Of a stretch of 64,000 bases of DNA, positions 22,250-34,390 are shown piece by piece (position 1 is the stretch's first letter; each line of letters starts with the position of its first letter). A model generated the notes under the pieces. The model did not search any database and was not told the origin of the DNA. It worked only from the letters and a program-made list of their open reading frames with translations. Location of the stretch: contig NC_052134.2 of NCBI RefSeq assembly GCF_016086655.4, positions 13,268,001 to 13,332,000 on the forward strand, written 5' to 3'. A program made the position numbers and the translations under genes. The stretch is from Lepeophtheirus salmonis. Its lineage: Eukaryota > Arthropoda > Copepoda > Siphonostomatoida > Caligidae.

Positions 22250-23330
22250 AACTTTTTATTCAAGCTGAAAATCTTGACAATATTGATGATATTTTTGAGA
22301 GACCATATTGTAGTGGGTTATCTTAAAATCCACTACTTTTCCGCATCAAAATATGATTGAGATATTCTGAAAATCATACTTGCAAAAATCAGCATTGGAT
22401 ATTTTACATCTTATGACAAGAGTAGAATTTTCAGAGTCAATACATCTGTAGAGTTTCGAATAATATGATAAATTTCATTATATACAAATACAAGATCATT
22501 GGATGTCACACCAGATTCCGTTTTTAAGGGTAAATCATTGTTTGAGTTTCTTTTAATCTCTTGTTTTAAAAAATGCAACTAGGAGTTAGATGGATCATCT
22601 ATATCTCTATTTTGAGCTTGACACAATGAAGAAGATCCGGTTCGCGATACATTTGATCGATTTTAAAGTATTTTTCTTGAGAAGATATTTCATCCTCATT
22701 GATATTTTCAATTTGATTAAGACGTTTTTGTCTAATATATGCTTATTCTGCTCCAGCTCTATAACAAACATTTTTGATTAACTTAAGCATTTTCTTTACT
22801 GCAAGCAAAAACGTCATCACCATTTGTTACTTCATCTGGCATTTCAATTATTGAAGTGCTCCTATTATCAACCTCAGGATCGTCAATTAAGGTGGGGTTG
22901 AGTTTCCATTATGATTTATATGTTGGTATTTTTGAATTGGATTTCAGATGTACAATCAGACCTCGGTGGTCAGATATCCTAGTGGCTATTACCGTGTATA
23001 GATCCAGTGCATCTTTATTAAATCCCTTAAAAAGAATCAGAGGATAGAGATCTCATTTGTTTGTCAACTCAACGGAAAATAATTTATGACAAAAATTTCA
23101 TGCTTCAAAATTGAAGGAAGAGATAATAGACGAGGGGACTTTTGTTGCTCGAGGCTTGGGAATAACTGAGTTATTTTTTGAATCAAGATTTGATTTTAAC
23201 TTGATTTGAAAATCCCCTTGCAGAACAACCGTTCTGTGAGATAATATTGACACAAGCATGGCATTGAACAATTTTGGATAGTCACAATTAGGCCTATACA
23301 ACCCAATTACATCAAAATTAGATTAAATTG
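22250..23330 (-). pseudogene. LINE ORF2 endonuclease-to-linker region (Tx1/L1-like)
   Basis: On the minus strand, 23301-23098 reads YRPNCDYPKLFNAM and VVLQGDFQIKL...NLDSK, the G-D-F-N-x-x-x-x-x-x-x-D-R motif of apurinic-type LINE endonucleases, with Asn changed to Gln. 23040-22950 gives TRISDHRGLIVHLK, the S-D-H terminal motif. WKLNPTLIDDPEV follows, matching the W-x-L-N-x-x-L-L-x-D segment that joins endonuclease to reverse transcriptase. Lysine-rich sequence continues to about 22250. Many stops. The reverse transcriptase is missing, so it is a truncated, inactive copy. Similar family to 60360-61555 is possible. Confidence 0.6.
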
Positions 23331-23771
23331 CTTCACAAGATTTTCTTGTGAGCATTTAAACTCGATTTTGGGATTTAGTGATTTCTTAATCAACAATGAT
23401 ACACCTCTTTTAGGATTAATAAACATAAGCGTCTTCCAATGGTAAGTAATTCATGTCCCTTTCACCCAATTTATATTACTTCATTTATTCTGTTTATTCA
23501 TCTTGTAATGTTTGCAAATGCTCTTTTCATTCAAATGCAAAACTCTCCTTCTAAATTGGACAATAACAAGGATCCTGATATGACGAATGGTCAATAAGCT
23601 ACAAAGTGTGTGGTTAGACAAAGTAATTGAAAGTTGACACAAAATCCGATCTATAATTTTTAAATATCCATATAAAACTATATTTTAGTCACAATCAAAG
23701 TTAATAATTATAATTTAACCCATAAACCAGAAAAAAATATGTAGTATGGACAATAAGGAAATGAATGTCAA
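23331..23771. other. No gene recognised
   Basis: AT-rich spacer between the LINE remnant and the GAACG motif cluster. Confidence 0.55.
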
Positions 23772-23858
23772 AATGAACGCCGTTCATATTTTTTCCGTTC
23801 ATCGTTCATTTGTTCAAAAAATGAATGGAAAGCATGAACGCCGTTCGTTTTTCCGTTT
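23772..23858. repeat. TGAACGCCGTTCA palindrome cluster
   Basis: Two TGAACGCCGTTC palindromes (23773 and 23835) flank direct and inverted CGTTCAT units within 90 bp. Like the GAGCGCGCTC clusters, this is a dense set of short palindromes in AT-rich DNA and may be the subterminal region of a DNA transposon. Confidence 0.45.
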
Positions 23859-24858
23859 AATGTCCAAGTCTAAATATAACTAATGAGAATTATGAATTTA
23901 GGTAGATACGACTACAGTACTATATCTTAATATTTGGTTTCTTATATGGATTGTACTATGTAGGTTCTATTGATGATAACCTCGACGAAAATGTGTAGCG
24001 GCCTCATTCATCAGTACACATTTTAGTTGCGCACACAAATTTTCCTATAACTGAGGTTTTATATGACATGAATATATAACGAAATAGGTGTTGATTAATT
24101 GATTGCATCACTGTTTTCATTCATACCATTGAGTCTGAATTGAAGTGCTCGGTGTATTAATCAATTGTTTTCCATCATCAGAATTAAGTAACCAAATTTT
24201 TACTTTAAAGATAAGAGTGTTGGTATTTTGAAGTAATTAGGAGAGAGCATTGCTATTCTTTTCATACAATGAGTGAGAAAAATGACATGTAAATCATTGG
24301 AAAATTTTGCTTAACTTTTTTAACTGTTTTTATTCAATAGATAGCATCAATAAACAATTAAAAATGAAAACCTTTAGTCTCTTGCCACAGAAATCGGAGT
24401 CCATTATATGTTGTTAAGACATATGGAGTGGGACATTGCAAGAGTCATATATCTTGTTCATATTCGAAATAATATTAGAAGCATTAGGAATTGGAATGAG
24501 AAAGGAGTCAAAAGGAAGGCAGGAAGTTGATAAAATGGTTTTGTGGTGAGATCATCTGTCATCCTATTGAGAGGTTGCGGGTCATTGTGATTTGTTTGAT
24601 CTTTAGGTAGGAGAAAAAAAGGCCCCATGTTGCAGTTAATGAAAGGAAGTTGAATAGTAAGGAGGTGTAGTTAATTATTTATTAATTTACCCTTACGGCC
24701 GATATAAGTAGAAGGAATGAAAGCGTATTTGAGTTTAAGTGTAGAGGATGGCAAGGTTCAGAATAAGTCTTGGATAATTCAGTCAGACATTGGAGCACAG
24801 TACATATTATTATAAAGCAAATTTGAAACAAATAACTCCAAAATAATGGGAAACTCTA
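23859..24858. other. No gene recognised
   Basis: AT-rich sequence. It may include the upstream part of the THAP-like remnant that follows, but no Cys pair typical of a THAP start was found in frame. Confidence 0.5.
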
Positions 24859-25053
24859 GTGTCCGAGGAGGCAAAAATAGAACTGAGTCAAATTTCCAAA
24901 ATCTTCAGGGAAACGTTCGCTTTTTTTAAATTTCCCATTCCAAAAAATTCAAAAGAAGTCGCAAGAAGAATAAAATGGATATCAAACCTTAAATATCTTC
25001 CTAATTGGAAACCTACTGACCATTCTGTAAGTGAAAATCATTTTGAATCATAA
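24859..25053 (+). pseudogene. THAP-domain-like fragment
   Basis: 64 codons. The second half reads FFKFPIPKNSKEVARRIKWI followed by WKPTDHSVSENHFES. In THAP domains a F-x-FP block precedes [RK]-x-x-W and then W-x-P-[ST]-x-x-[ST]-x-[VL]-C-x-x-HF. The order and spacing fit, but the Cys of C-x-x-HF is Ser or Glu here and the N-terminal C-x(2-4)-C pair is not in frame. It would therefore not bind zinc. It may be part of a P-like transposon or of a decayed host THAP gene. It is not contiguous with the 2440-5025 element. Confidence 0.45.
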
Positions 25054-25428
25054 TTCCTTTTCCGTAACAGTTCAAGCAGAAAGTATATGAATAATGAAGT
25101 AAGTCAAAGTAGAAACAGTACAGTACTTAACTCATTCACGAGAGAACAGGAAATAGTTCTCTAAAATGCTTGAAATAATAATACCTCTAGTCTACAAAAA
25201 AAGTAAATTTTGACCAAGATATTTTTTCCACGCTAATAATGATGTTAGCCTTCGATGCACTACTTGGTTTAACGCTTTAGTATACCCAAGTGCTATAAAT
25301 AAAGTGGAGGAACTTACCTGTTAGCCTAAATAGATTCCCTATATTACCTCCGTATATCGGTATTCCCTGAGTTAAATATAAATACTAGTTCTTCCTTTAT
25401 TCTACATTTTCTCGCTAACTAGCAGTAA
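25054..25428. other. No gene recognised
   Basis: AT-rich spacer. Confidence 0.55.
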
Positions 25429-26210
25429 CGGGTGGCCCATCTAACAGTTGTATTTTAAACTCCCACTTGTTTGACGTTTGACAGCTGTAGTAACATTCAC
25501 ATTGTGTCTTATATTTATGAAATAGTTCAGTTTACGCTCAAAGAAAATAATTGGGAAATACTGAAGTCTTACTTCCAAAATGGAGAGAAACAAAACTGCA
25601 AGAAAATTACGTCTGTCGAAATAAAGCACATTCCAGGCAGTTTGTGAATAAACTTGTGTAGCGTGTGCGCGAAACTAGTTCGTTAATGGATAAAACAACG
25701 CGTTCCCGTGTACGTCCAGTGCGCTCAATCGAAAACATTGCTGCTGTTGCCGATAGCGAAAAAACGAGCAAGGAGCTGCCTTTACGGTCAATGTTGAGCG
25801 TTAAAGGGCCATGTTGGAAAATTTTTTGTTTCCCCAAATGGAAAGGAAGACATCGACGACATTTGGCTCCAACAGGATAGTTCTACGTACTACACAGCCA
25901 ACGTTACAGTTGATCTTTTGCGCACTGTTTCGACAATTGCATCATAAGTCGAAATGGCAACGTCAACTGGCCACATCGTAGCTGCAATTTGACTCCGTTG
26001 GACTATTTTTTGTGGGGACCCGTCAAGGATAAATGTTACGCCAAACATCCATAAACGATTGACGATTTGAAACACGAAATTGGAGTCGCCATGGCAGCTA
26101 TTGTAGCCCATACAATCGAAAATGTATTGAAAAATTTGGTCGACAGAATGGGCTACTGCAAGACCAGTGACGGCAGCTATATAGATAAAATGGTATTGTA
26201 TTATTAACCG
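25429..26210 (+). mobile_element. DD41D-type mariner relative, degenerate
   Basis: Left end GGGTGGCCCATCTAAC resembles the termini of DD41D (rosa-like) mariner relatives. N-terminal helix-turn-helix remains are readable in 25640-25760 (VRETSSLMDKTT and RPVRSIENIAAVADS). After an internal deletion the C-terminal catalytic part follows at 25840-26190: IWLQQDSSTYYTANVTVDLL, ISRNGNVNWPHRSCNLTPLDYF, IENVLKNLVDRMGYC. After allowing one frameshift at about 25930, exactly 41 residues lie between the Asp of QQD and the Asp of PLDY, the DD41D spacing. A stop replaces a Glu codon at about 26052. The right end was not found. Confidence 0.68.
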
Positions 26211-27591
26211 GAATATTAAGGCTTTCAAATGAAAAATAATTTTTGTAAAATATCCATCCGTTATTCTGCTAAGGTTTTTTAATTCATATAGCAATTTATC
26301 GAAAAGTTCCAAAAAGTTCCTGAGGACAAGTGAAGTAGTTTGAGGTTGTAGTTTACTGGTTCTTCATGACCTATGATCTTGCTAACTTGTAAAAGTTTTT
26401 TGACAACCTTGAAACATTCTTTTCCAGTACTAACTAAGCTTATATAAAACTTGAAAAAAGTTGAAGGGCCCATTAAATATGTTTTCCTTGAAAGTGCTCC
26501 CTCTGATTTCTTTGTACTTTGTTTTAATTAATATCACCCAAATATCTCCAACTATAGATATAGCTATATTATTTAATAATAAAAAAAAAATCCTTGGGAT
26601 GAACTTGCTTCGGGATGAACATTCCTCACTAGGAAATTACTTCGAATGAGCTTGTCTTGGGGTCAAAAAAGGGAGGTGAACTTATCTACAACCATTTCAG
26701 TCAATTTTCGACTTTCAAATTTCTGGAATTAGTTTAAATATTCAAGAATGTTAAATATTGTTTAAACCCTTCTTTTGGTTTATGGGACTTAAAGTGGCCC
26801 TAACATAGTCTCTGTAACAAAAACCTAATAATTTCGAATGTGTTTATTGTGCCCATGAACTTTGTCTACGGTAAATACAATTTCACATAAGCATTCATTT
26901 TAATGTTTCTATGAATATAAACTTATTCCAGACGAAATTTCGAGAAAAATTATTCTATCTTACTTTTGTGTAGAAACTGTGTATTCTTTGATAAAAATTC
27001 AAATTTAAATTATGGGCGAGTAGATTCTACCACATTAAGATTTTAGCCATTACTCTTTCTTGAATGAAAAATTTGTCATTATTGTTCCAACATGCATATA
27101 TTTTAAGATATTAAGTATTGAATATAAGCAGGGCCGGCCGTAAGCCATTAAATAAACTGAAATTGCAGGGGGGTACAGCAAATACAATGGGGCTTTGGAA
27201 CTTTATGAATGAAAATAAATGAGGTTAATATTTTCCAAAAAAGGTAATTTGAGCAAAATAAGAAAAGTCTTTTATAAATAAGGCTTTTAAAAAATAAAAG
27301 GAATACTATTTTTTTTTTTTTAACGTCATTGAATAATGAGATATGGGCTAAATTTATGAAAAAAAGACAACAAAAAAGGCCATTAAAAAAACAAATATTT
27401 ACTCAATTTATTAAAAAATTCTCCTAAAAAAACGTTTCACGGAAAATATATAAATTTATTTTATAAAGGCTACTAAAAATATTCCATATTTCAAAAAAAA
27501 CAAAAACAGTAATAATCATTATTTAACTACGAATCCGAAAGTTGTTAATAAAAAAATCAAATTTTCAAAATAAAAAGTAAACAATTCCGGG
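26211..27591. other. No gene recognised; possible terminus at 27129
   Basis: AT-rich. At 27129 the sequence CAGGGCCGGCC resembles the ends of some hAT elements, but no inverted partner was found. The minus ORF 26279-26473 has no recognised domain. Confidence 0.4.
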
Positions 27592-27692
27592 GTTAATGAA
27601 ATAGATGGAATGAGGAGTTGATATGAAGTTCTATTATAAAAGACACATGTGTACGTGTAAGTTTCTAGAAGACAACTTATTGATGAGATCTA
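27592..27692. repeat. LTR remnant, left copy
   Basis: Direct repeat partner of 29728-29828. Blocks TTAATGAAAT, GAATGAGGAGTTGATAT, AAGTT-TATTA and CTAGAAGACAACTTATT are shared in the same order and spacing. Confidence 0.6.
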
Positions 27693-27746
27693 AACGTGTA
27701 AATCAAACAATAATAAAATCGGGATATCCCATCACCTTCCTGAAAT

Positions 27747-28360
27747 TTACAGGTTATATAAAACAGATAAATCAATGTAAATGTAATAAAACAGAAACTG
27801 ATCGTAGTTTTTCAAAGTAACTTTATGTTTTGATTGGCAACGTAATGGACGTAAGAATTTTCTATTTCGTATATAGATTTTACCATTATGAGAAACCATG
27901 CAAGACCTTCTATTACGTGTTGATATTTTTTGGACTTTTGATTCCATCGCTTGGTCAAAGGATTTTGCACTAATACACATGATCCACCTCCAAGTGGTTG
28001 CAAGGGATCCGATCCTTTATTGACCTATCGTTTTGTTTTACCATTATTCCCTTCCGGTGAACTTCTTCTCCTTCAAGCTTTCTCTTGGCAGCATCTTCAA
28101 GTGCATATAGAGATTTGCAAGCATGGTAAACGTGTAATTTTTAATGAACCATCTTTCATTACCTTCATTTGTCCATTAGTTTCATGTTCAAACACAATTT
28201 TAATAGCATCAAGGGTGTTCTAGATTTTCTCTCTGGGTTGAAAATACTTTCTAGAGGAATCAAGTCCAGTAGATTTAACAAAAACCTTTGGGATGCAAGG
28301 AACACTCTTTGGAATAACCTTGAAACTCCGAAGTATCCTCCATCTGTGTAGTATCTCATC
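27747..28360 (-). pseudogene. Gypsy integrase C-terminal region
   Basis: On the minus strand: HACKSLYALEDAAKRKLEGE (about 28110-28050), PLGGGSCVLVQNPLTKRW (28000-27945) and, in the next frame, SHNGKIYIRNRKFLRP (27895-27845). In gypsy integrases the C-terminal domain has helix-x-x-K followed by [VI]-x-[VL]-Q-[ND]-P-x-[TS]-K-x-W and a beta strand ending Y-x-[VI]-RNR-[KR]-FLR. The order fits well. At least one frameshift near 27900. The catalytic integrase core is absent. Confidence 0.6.
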
Positions 28361-29727
28361 ATTTAGAGACGTCGACACTAGAGGACATACAAGAGTAGAT
28401 TATCCCTAAAACTTAATTTGAAATGTTGCCCTCCCAACACAATTTAAAGAGCCGTTATTTGCTGCAGAAATTTGTTAATTATTCCGATGATAATTCCATA
28501 AGTCTGAACAACATTAATGACAAGAACTGATTGTTTTGATCCTGTATGAAGAAAAGCAAAAAAATCAATGGCGTTCCCTTCTTAGGTTGAATGAACACAG
28601 ACATTAATGGCATTGGTCACTTTCATAGAACATTGAGTTAACAGATCTTGCCATATCATACAAATCAGAAGATACAGTGGTGATCCCTACAAATTTATTT
28701 GTGGTGTCCGTGTTTCCATGATTAAAGATTCCTACTCCTTGGCAAACATGTATCACACTTTGCCCAGATGATCAAATCGTCCAAAATTTGTACATTTTAT
28801 CCCAAATCCTTTAATCAATTTCAGTAAAAGAATTTATTCCACAGTTATTTTATCTAGTTCACAGTCCCTGGCCTTTGATAACTTAGCAGCTCCAAGGTCC
28901 CATCTATAGAGTTGAAAATGATCTCTAAGGATCCACCATGTCCTAAAATTGCTGATATATCAGTGATATCATATCCACTATGTAGATCATTAATCAAATT
29001 ATCCTAGGTCAAATTGTTAAAAAGTTGTCCTTCCACTGCAGCATTCTGTCCTGAAAGATATCTCTTATGATGATTATAATAAGAAAAAAAGTTATTTGTC
29101 CACGAATTGCCTTTAATGTTTGTCCATACAAAATGAATTAACCGATTTGTGATTACTTTTATCCAGTGGTCCTTCTTCATCACGTATTGAATAACTTAAT
29201 CTAATATGAAATTAATCCATTTTTAGTAATGCGTAGCAGAACTCCTTTTCAGTATTTTGATGAAGCAAATCCTACTTTTTGAAGACCTCACTTGTAATAT
29301 CCTACATTGAGAATCTATCCATCCAAGCAGTATTTATCCGCTTCTATTTAGGCCCGAAATCTTTTGTCTTCATATTGCATTGTATTTCTTTTTTTCGAGT
29401 AATTGAATTTAGTTAAAAGGAATCCATAAACTTGTAAACATCCCTGAGCTTGTTCTCATGGTGACGTCTGAACTTATTTATCGATTTCCTCGGACCAGTA
29501 GGCATTATATTCATATATATTTATGAGAAAAAAAGCAAAGATATTAAAATTTTCAAAAATGGGTTGGATGAAAGTTAATATAAAAAGTTGCGTTGAAAAA
29601 ACTTTGTACAGTCCTCCATTATTAAACTTTTTACTCCAGGGATACTCTTGACTAACTATCGATATCAAATCTACCACAGATCTAACCAACCCATTTGATT
29701 GTTGCCTTTTCTATAAACTATTCTGTT

Positions 29728-29828
29728 ATTAATGAAATGGATTGAATGAGGAGTTGATATAAAGTTTTATTACATATTACCTGTGGGAGTCTCTAGAAGA
29801 CAACTTATTCATAAGATTTTCATGCATG
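29728..29828. repeat. LTR remnant, right copy
   Basis: Direct repeat partner of 27592-27692. Since the coding remains are on the minus strand, this would be the 5' LTR. Confidence 0.6.
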
Positions 29829-30363
29829 CATAAAAAAGGAAGATATATTTGGAAAGAAACAATAGATGCTCACTAATTTTCAGTTTCTCTCACTCACACT
29901 ACAGCTGGCATAAAATATCAATTATCATCCAATCTCAAAAAATATAAGATAACATGTTCAATGAAAAAAAGATTGTAAAGTACGGCCAATTTTGTAACGA
30001 AATAAGTAAAAATCTTCAAATATAAGAGGAAGAGCACAATAAGTTGCTTATTTAGTGCTTTGAGTGTATGATGACCAAAGATAGGAAAGGATAGGCAAAC
30101 TGTTGCGGGAAAAAAAACTTTAAAGTTTAGAAGAAGAAAGTCGTTGTTTTTTTTACTCATTCTTTAATAGATATCCCTGGCGTTAACATATCTCTCTGAA
30201 CAATGAACTCCCGCACTACTTTAGGTATATTTAAAAAAAATCAATAATAAAATAATAATGCAGGGTTTCTGTTATCTATTGTATACATTTTATTATTTTT
30301 AATCCTTAATGTTATTGGTGCAAAATCACGGAGGAGGACAGCATGATATCTTATCTCTGATTA
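29829..30363. other. No gene recognised
   Basis: AT-rich sequence. The minus ORF 29918-30160 is low-complexity and hydrophobic, without a motif. Confidence 0.5.
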
Positions 30364-30852
30364 GAGCAAGCTGAGACGGTTGGAAATAGCAAAGAAGAGT
30401 CTAAATTCTATCAATGCTAAACAAAGTATACCCTTCCAGTTTTGTGGAGAGGAAGGAACGGCTCAATACACATACTTACATCACACTTTGGATAAGAAAG
30501 TACTATTTAGGGCCCGAGAGAAGTTCAGGGACAACTTTGTTGTTACTCAAGGAGGACCTGCTTGTCATCGTCGCACTAAGACCCAGGCCTTCCTGAGAGA
30601 CAACTTTCTTTAGTTTTCGAAGCTCAGCATGTTTCTACCCTCCTTTTCAGACGCCACCCCGTTGAACTACTATTTTTGGACGCTTTTGGAGCAAAGGGTG
30701 TGCTACTCCTTACAGGAGTGTCCAGACTCTAAATGCTTCCATCAACAAGTTGTGGACCAAGCTCAAGTATGAATTGATAATCAATGTCTGTAGGAGATTT
30801 AGGCCTCGGATTACGGCAGTTATTAGACCTGAGGGCTCATATATTGAATAAA
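30364..30852 (+). pseudogene. Mariner-like transposase C-terminal half
   Basis: EIAKKSLNSINAKQSIPFQF fits the segment before the first catalytic Asp. After a scrambled part, FVVTQGGPACHRRTKTQAFL corresponds to the V-x-Q-D-G-A-P-A-H block; the catalytic Asp is now Gly. TPLNYYFWTLLEQRVC corresponds to NPLDYYFWSLLE, with the third Asp changed to Asn. The C terminus (R-F-R-P-R-I-x-A-V-I and YIE) is readable in another frame up to 30852. Two of three catalytic acids are lost. Confidence 0.68.
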
Positions 30853-33222
30853 AAATGTACCTAGCACTTTTTTCATATGCTTTTGTTATATAAATGGTCT
30901 CCTAAAACCACTCGTTCGAGTTTTACTAGTGAAAAAAATAAAATTAGTACCACTACATAAGATCAATCCTGTGTATATATTTAAATATAGTTTAACAATA
31001 TTTTCCCTTACACTAATGCTATTTAAAATAAAACATTTTCTCCCTTCAAAAATCATAGAATAAGACAACTGATATTAACGAGCGTCTTAATACTATAAAT
31101 CTTGCTTCCGCCTTTTCCTCGCGATCTATGAAATGTCTATTCCTAGCTATAAGGCACTTAACGCACTCAATTTATTCATCAGCTTTTTGTCTGATCTACC
31201 TGGTGTAGTGGAAAAAAATGATGACTCATATATTTTGTCTCTAAGTATCTTAGTAACAGTTTGTTGGAAAACCATTATTGATTTTATCAAAGTAACACTC
31301 AATCTCTGACTACTTTTGTAGTTTTGCCTTTAGAATATTCAATTTATTTTTTTGCTGTACAGTCAGTTATTTTAAACCTTAGAAAACATAGAAGCAAAAT
31401 TAGTTTCAACTTTGGTGTTCGTTTATTTCTTTGTTAATATCAAATAAAATGTTTACACGTAAATGATATTAATAAAATATTAAATATTGATATTTGTTAT
31501 AATATCACTAATGTGTTTTGATATAGCTAGCAAAGCTCTGTCAGTAAATGAAATACAGTACTATATAAGTGCAAAAACTTTGTATTTATATTTTTGTTTA
31601 AAAAAATTAATTTACCCAATTGCGTTTCAACGTTGCTCCTTAAGCTAACTAATCAATTCACTGATTAAATAGCAAAGTTAATGAATAAACAAATCAAGGT
31701 CATTGTTAGTTTATATCAAATTTAAATGCAAACTTTAGACTTTAGTAATATGTACAAAGTATAATACAATTTTTAACCCTCTGTTACTCTATCCTCATAT
31801 CCTAACATAAAAGGCATACTGGTTTTTTTTTCACCCAATAGTCATAGTTCTTTGTATTTTTCTACAACTTTCAACTTTGATAAATTTTTATAAATTAATT
31901 ATAATTTTAATTCCTTTGAATTTGTATAAAGTGTTAATAATTTAGTTTATTACGACTTAATTAAATTTTTAATTAAAAAAAGCAATATAATTTGGCGTCT
32001 TTTTCCGTTCTTCTTTTTTTCTTAATTTTCATTTACTTTATAAATATATTTTGCAATAGCCATAAGCTATGGGTACTTAAATAACAAACATATTTTTGTT
32101 TCTTTACAAAACCTCAAACAAAATGAAAAAAGGCTTATAAATCGAGTTATATTTATTAAAATTGCCCCAACAACTCGAAGACATCGTAGGAGTGATAATT
32201 CAGGAATTTACATAAAAAATATGATTTACAACTCCTCCAAAAATTAGTTTCTGAAACTCAATCTGAAGAAGTTTGTGTCTTAGTCATTCATAGACAAGGA
32301 GATAAACATTATGTGTACGGACTTCAAAGAAGATTCCTATTTCAAATTGAGTAATTGTAATACTATAATGAATGCATAAACTTAATAAATGCAACTTCAT
32401 CTGAACAATTAAAAGTACAAAGACAAGAATATAGTATATAATATCATTGGGTCTAATTGACACAGTAAAAACCTATAAGTTTACTAGTAATAGTACCAGG
32501 GATTGTCTGGAGGAATTAGGCGTCGACTAAGATAATTTTTTTGCTGATATAATAAAGAAGATAACTCCCAAAGAAATCCACAGACTTAATCTCCGTTTTT
32601 GATTAACACACTTTCACGTAATTACTCAATACTCAAATGTTCTCTTCTCAAGAAGGTAATAATAACAGCTTCACAAAAATCCAAATATGGAGTAATGAGT
32701 GAGAAGGTAGGAAATACTTTAGTCTCTAGAGTGTTACCTGGCTAAGCAAGGTTTCTTTTATATGACTATATTGTACATTCTTAGATCAAAAATATGTATA
32801 TGCTATACACTGGAGAGTACTATGTATACGCTGTCGAGACTACATGCAAAAAGCCTGAGAAAATTAATTTTTATGAATACATTGTTATTTCTTAGATGAA
32901 AAATGACTGTTTTTTATTCTTGTATGCAATTATACATTCATACAGATTAACTTTGCTTTATTAATTTAGATTTAAAAAATATATAAACTATTAAGGAATA
33001 AGTATTGTTATAAAAGTTTCTTTCTTCACAAAGAATAAGAGTCCAACCTATTTTAATAATAAGCTCTAAAAGCTAATTTTAAGACTGTTTCTCCAATAAA
33101 GAATTAGCTACTTAAAGGAAACAAAGAAATACTCCATGTTAACGTATTTTTCCTGTTCTTTCAGATATAAATTGCTTAATCCACTTATACATATGTAATC
33201 CATTGTATTATAAATTATGTTA
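30853..33222. other. 2.4 kb AT-rich sequence, no gene recognised
   Basis: No motif-bearing ORF on either strand, no inverted ends recognised. Very AT-rich between 31400 and 32150. Confidence 0.6.
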
Positions 33223-33224
33223 TA

Positions 33225-34024
33225 ACGGGCCGTGCAGAATTATTTACCGATTTTTGTTCAGAACAAATCGCGGACAATAATGACATTTGAATGACTTGAA
33301 AAACAATTTATTCATACATTTCTAGAATAATAAAATAGTTTAAGATCAAATTTAATCAATGTAGCCACCACTTACTCAATGACACGGGTCAGACGATGTC
33401 TGAAGCTGCCAAAGACTTGCTGGATGTAATCGGCGTCCATGGAGGCCAAGGCCTTGTTGACAGCAGCCTTTAAGGCATTTATGTTCTTGTGTCGTTTTTT
33501 GCAGGCCTTGGTCTCCACGTGCCCCTAGATAAGGAAGTCTAGTGGGTTCAGATCTGGGCTCTGAGGGGGCCAGTAGTCCTTGCCCAAAAGTTCATTTTGT
33601 CCACTCCTGAGCTTTCTTTGAAGCGTGGGCGGGTGCACCATCTTGTTGAAAAACTAAAGGAGAGTTGCCGACTATGGATTTGATCCACGGAAGGACCTGG
33701 GACGCCAGAATCTTCACATAATCCCCCGCTATTAATCTGAGCCAGTGGGGAACCATACCGGCTTCATGGCCTTCCTGTTGGATCTCCAAACATCTCCAAA
33801 GCTCACAACACGGTCATTTTGCTTGTTTAAAACAGGATCGACCGTAAAAGTTTTCTCATCTGAAAAAATGATGATGTGCCCAGATGAGCTCTTGATATCA
33901 TTCAAGATTTTTTTGGCACGCTCAAGAGTAATAATAGTAAAAATACGAAACAATCAGATTGGTTGCCACAAAGCCTCTTAAAAAGTATATTTACATCATC
34001 GGTAAATAATTTTGCACGGCTCGG
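33225..34024 (-). mobile_element. Mariner-like element with TIRs and TA duplication
   Basis: Inverted ends CGGGCCGTGCAGAATTATTT (33226) and, on the other strand, CCGAGCCGTGCAAAATTATT (from 34024) match over more than 25 bp and continue through TACCGAT. TA dinucleotides flank both ends (33223-33224 and 34025-34026). The copy is ~800 bp against ~1.3 kb for complete mariners. The N-terminal DNA-binding region is deleted, while the catalytic half remains on the minus strand. Confidence 0.88.
33375..33953 (-). pseudogene. Mariner transposase, catalytic half
   Basis: From 33953 downward: KKILNDIKSS and IIIFSDEKTFTVDP (first catalytic Asp), NKQNDRVVSFG, then after a frame change VWFPTG, LPWIKSIVGNSPLVFQQDGA (second Asp in QQDGAPAH), EWTK. 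A further frameshift leads to KDYWPPQSPDLNPLDFLI (third Asp), a TAG where Trp is expected, and HVETKACKKRH...FRHRLTRVIE with a stop near 33375. All three catalytic Asp are retained, so the relic is younger than most here, but two frameshifts, one nonsense codon and the missing N terminus make it inactive. Confidence 0.8.
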
Positions 34025-34390
34025 TACTAAGAAAGCCACTTTGTATTAAAACACATGCTTTGTTATCCATTTCAGACCCACAAGGAATTGAAAAGAAAAT
34101 TAGTCCATTCTAGATCTCTTTGATCATATTAGAAATAATTAAAACTAATTTTTGTGATAACTTCAATAGGTTCGCTAAAATTTGATGGAACACTGGTGTC
34201 CCTCTGGGGGTGAACAGTAATTTTTTATCATATATACACCAAATACTAAAGTTACGCTATGGACTTGAATTTTAGCATTTTTTAAATGTTTTGATATACT
34301 TTTTCTTTTTAATTCAATTCAAAACAAGTAAATATGCGTCCAATAGAGCTTGTTGTTCTTTACATGCAGTAGAGCAGGGGCACTCTAAAG

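Larger units (their letters stand above)
27592..29828 (-). mobile_element. Degenerate Ty3/gypsy-like LTR element
   Basis: Direct repeats at 27592-27692 and 29728-29828 (offset 2136 bp) share GAATGAGGAGTTGATAT and CTCTAGAAGACAACTTATT or close variants, as expected of diverged LTRs. Inside, next to the left repeat, a minus-strand integrase C terminus is recognisable. The remaining ~1.3 kb is too decayed to assign, though patches such as DLYDMARSV and VLVINVVQTYG are readable at about 28690-28490. Large internal deletion and many stops. Confidence 0.55.

Noticed and set aside
25890..26312. 140-codon minus-strand ORF
   Set aside because: It is the antisense of the DD41D transposase C-terminal region, which is recognisable on the + strand.
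27129..27139. CAGGGCCGGCC as a hAT terminus
   Set aside because: Resembles some hAT ends, but there is no inverted partner or target duplication within reach.
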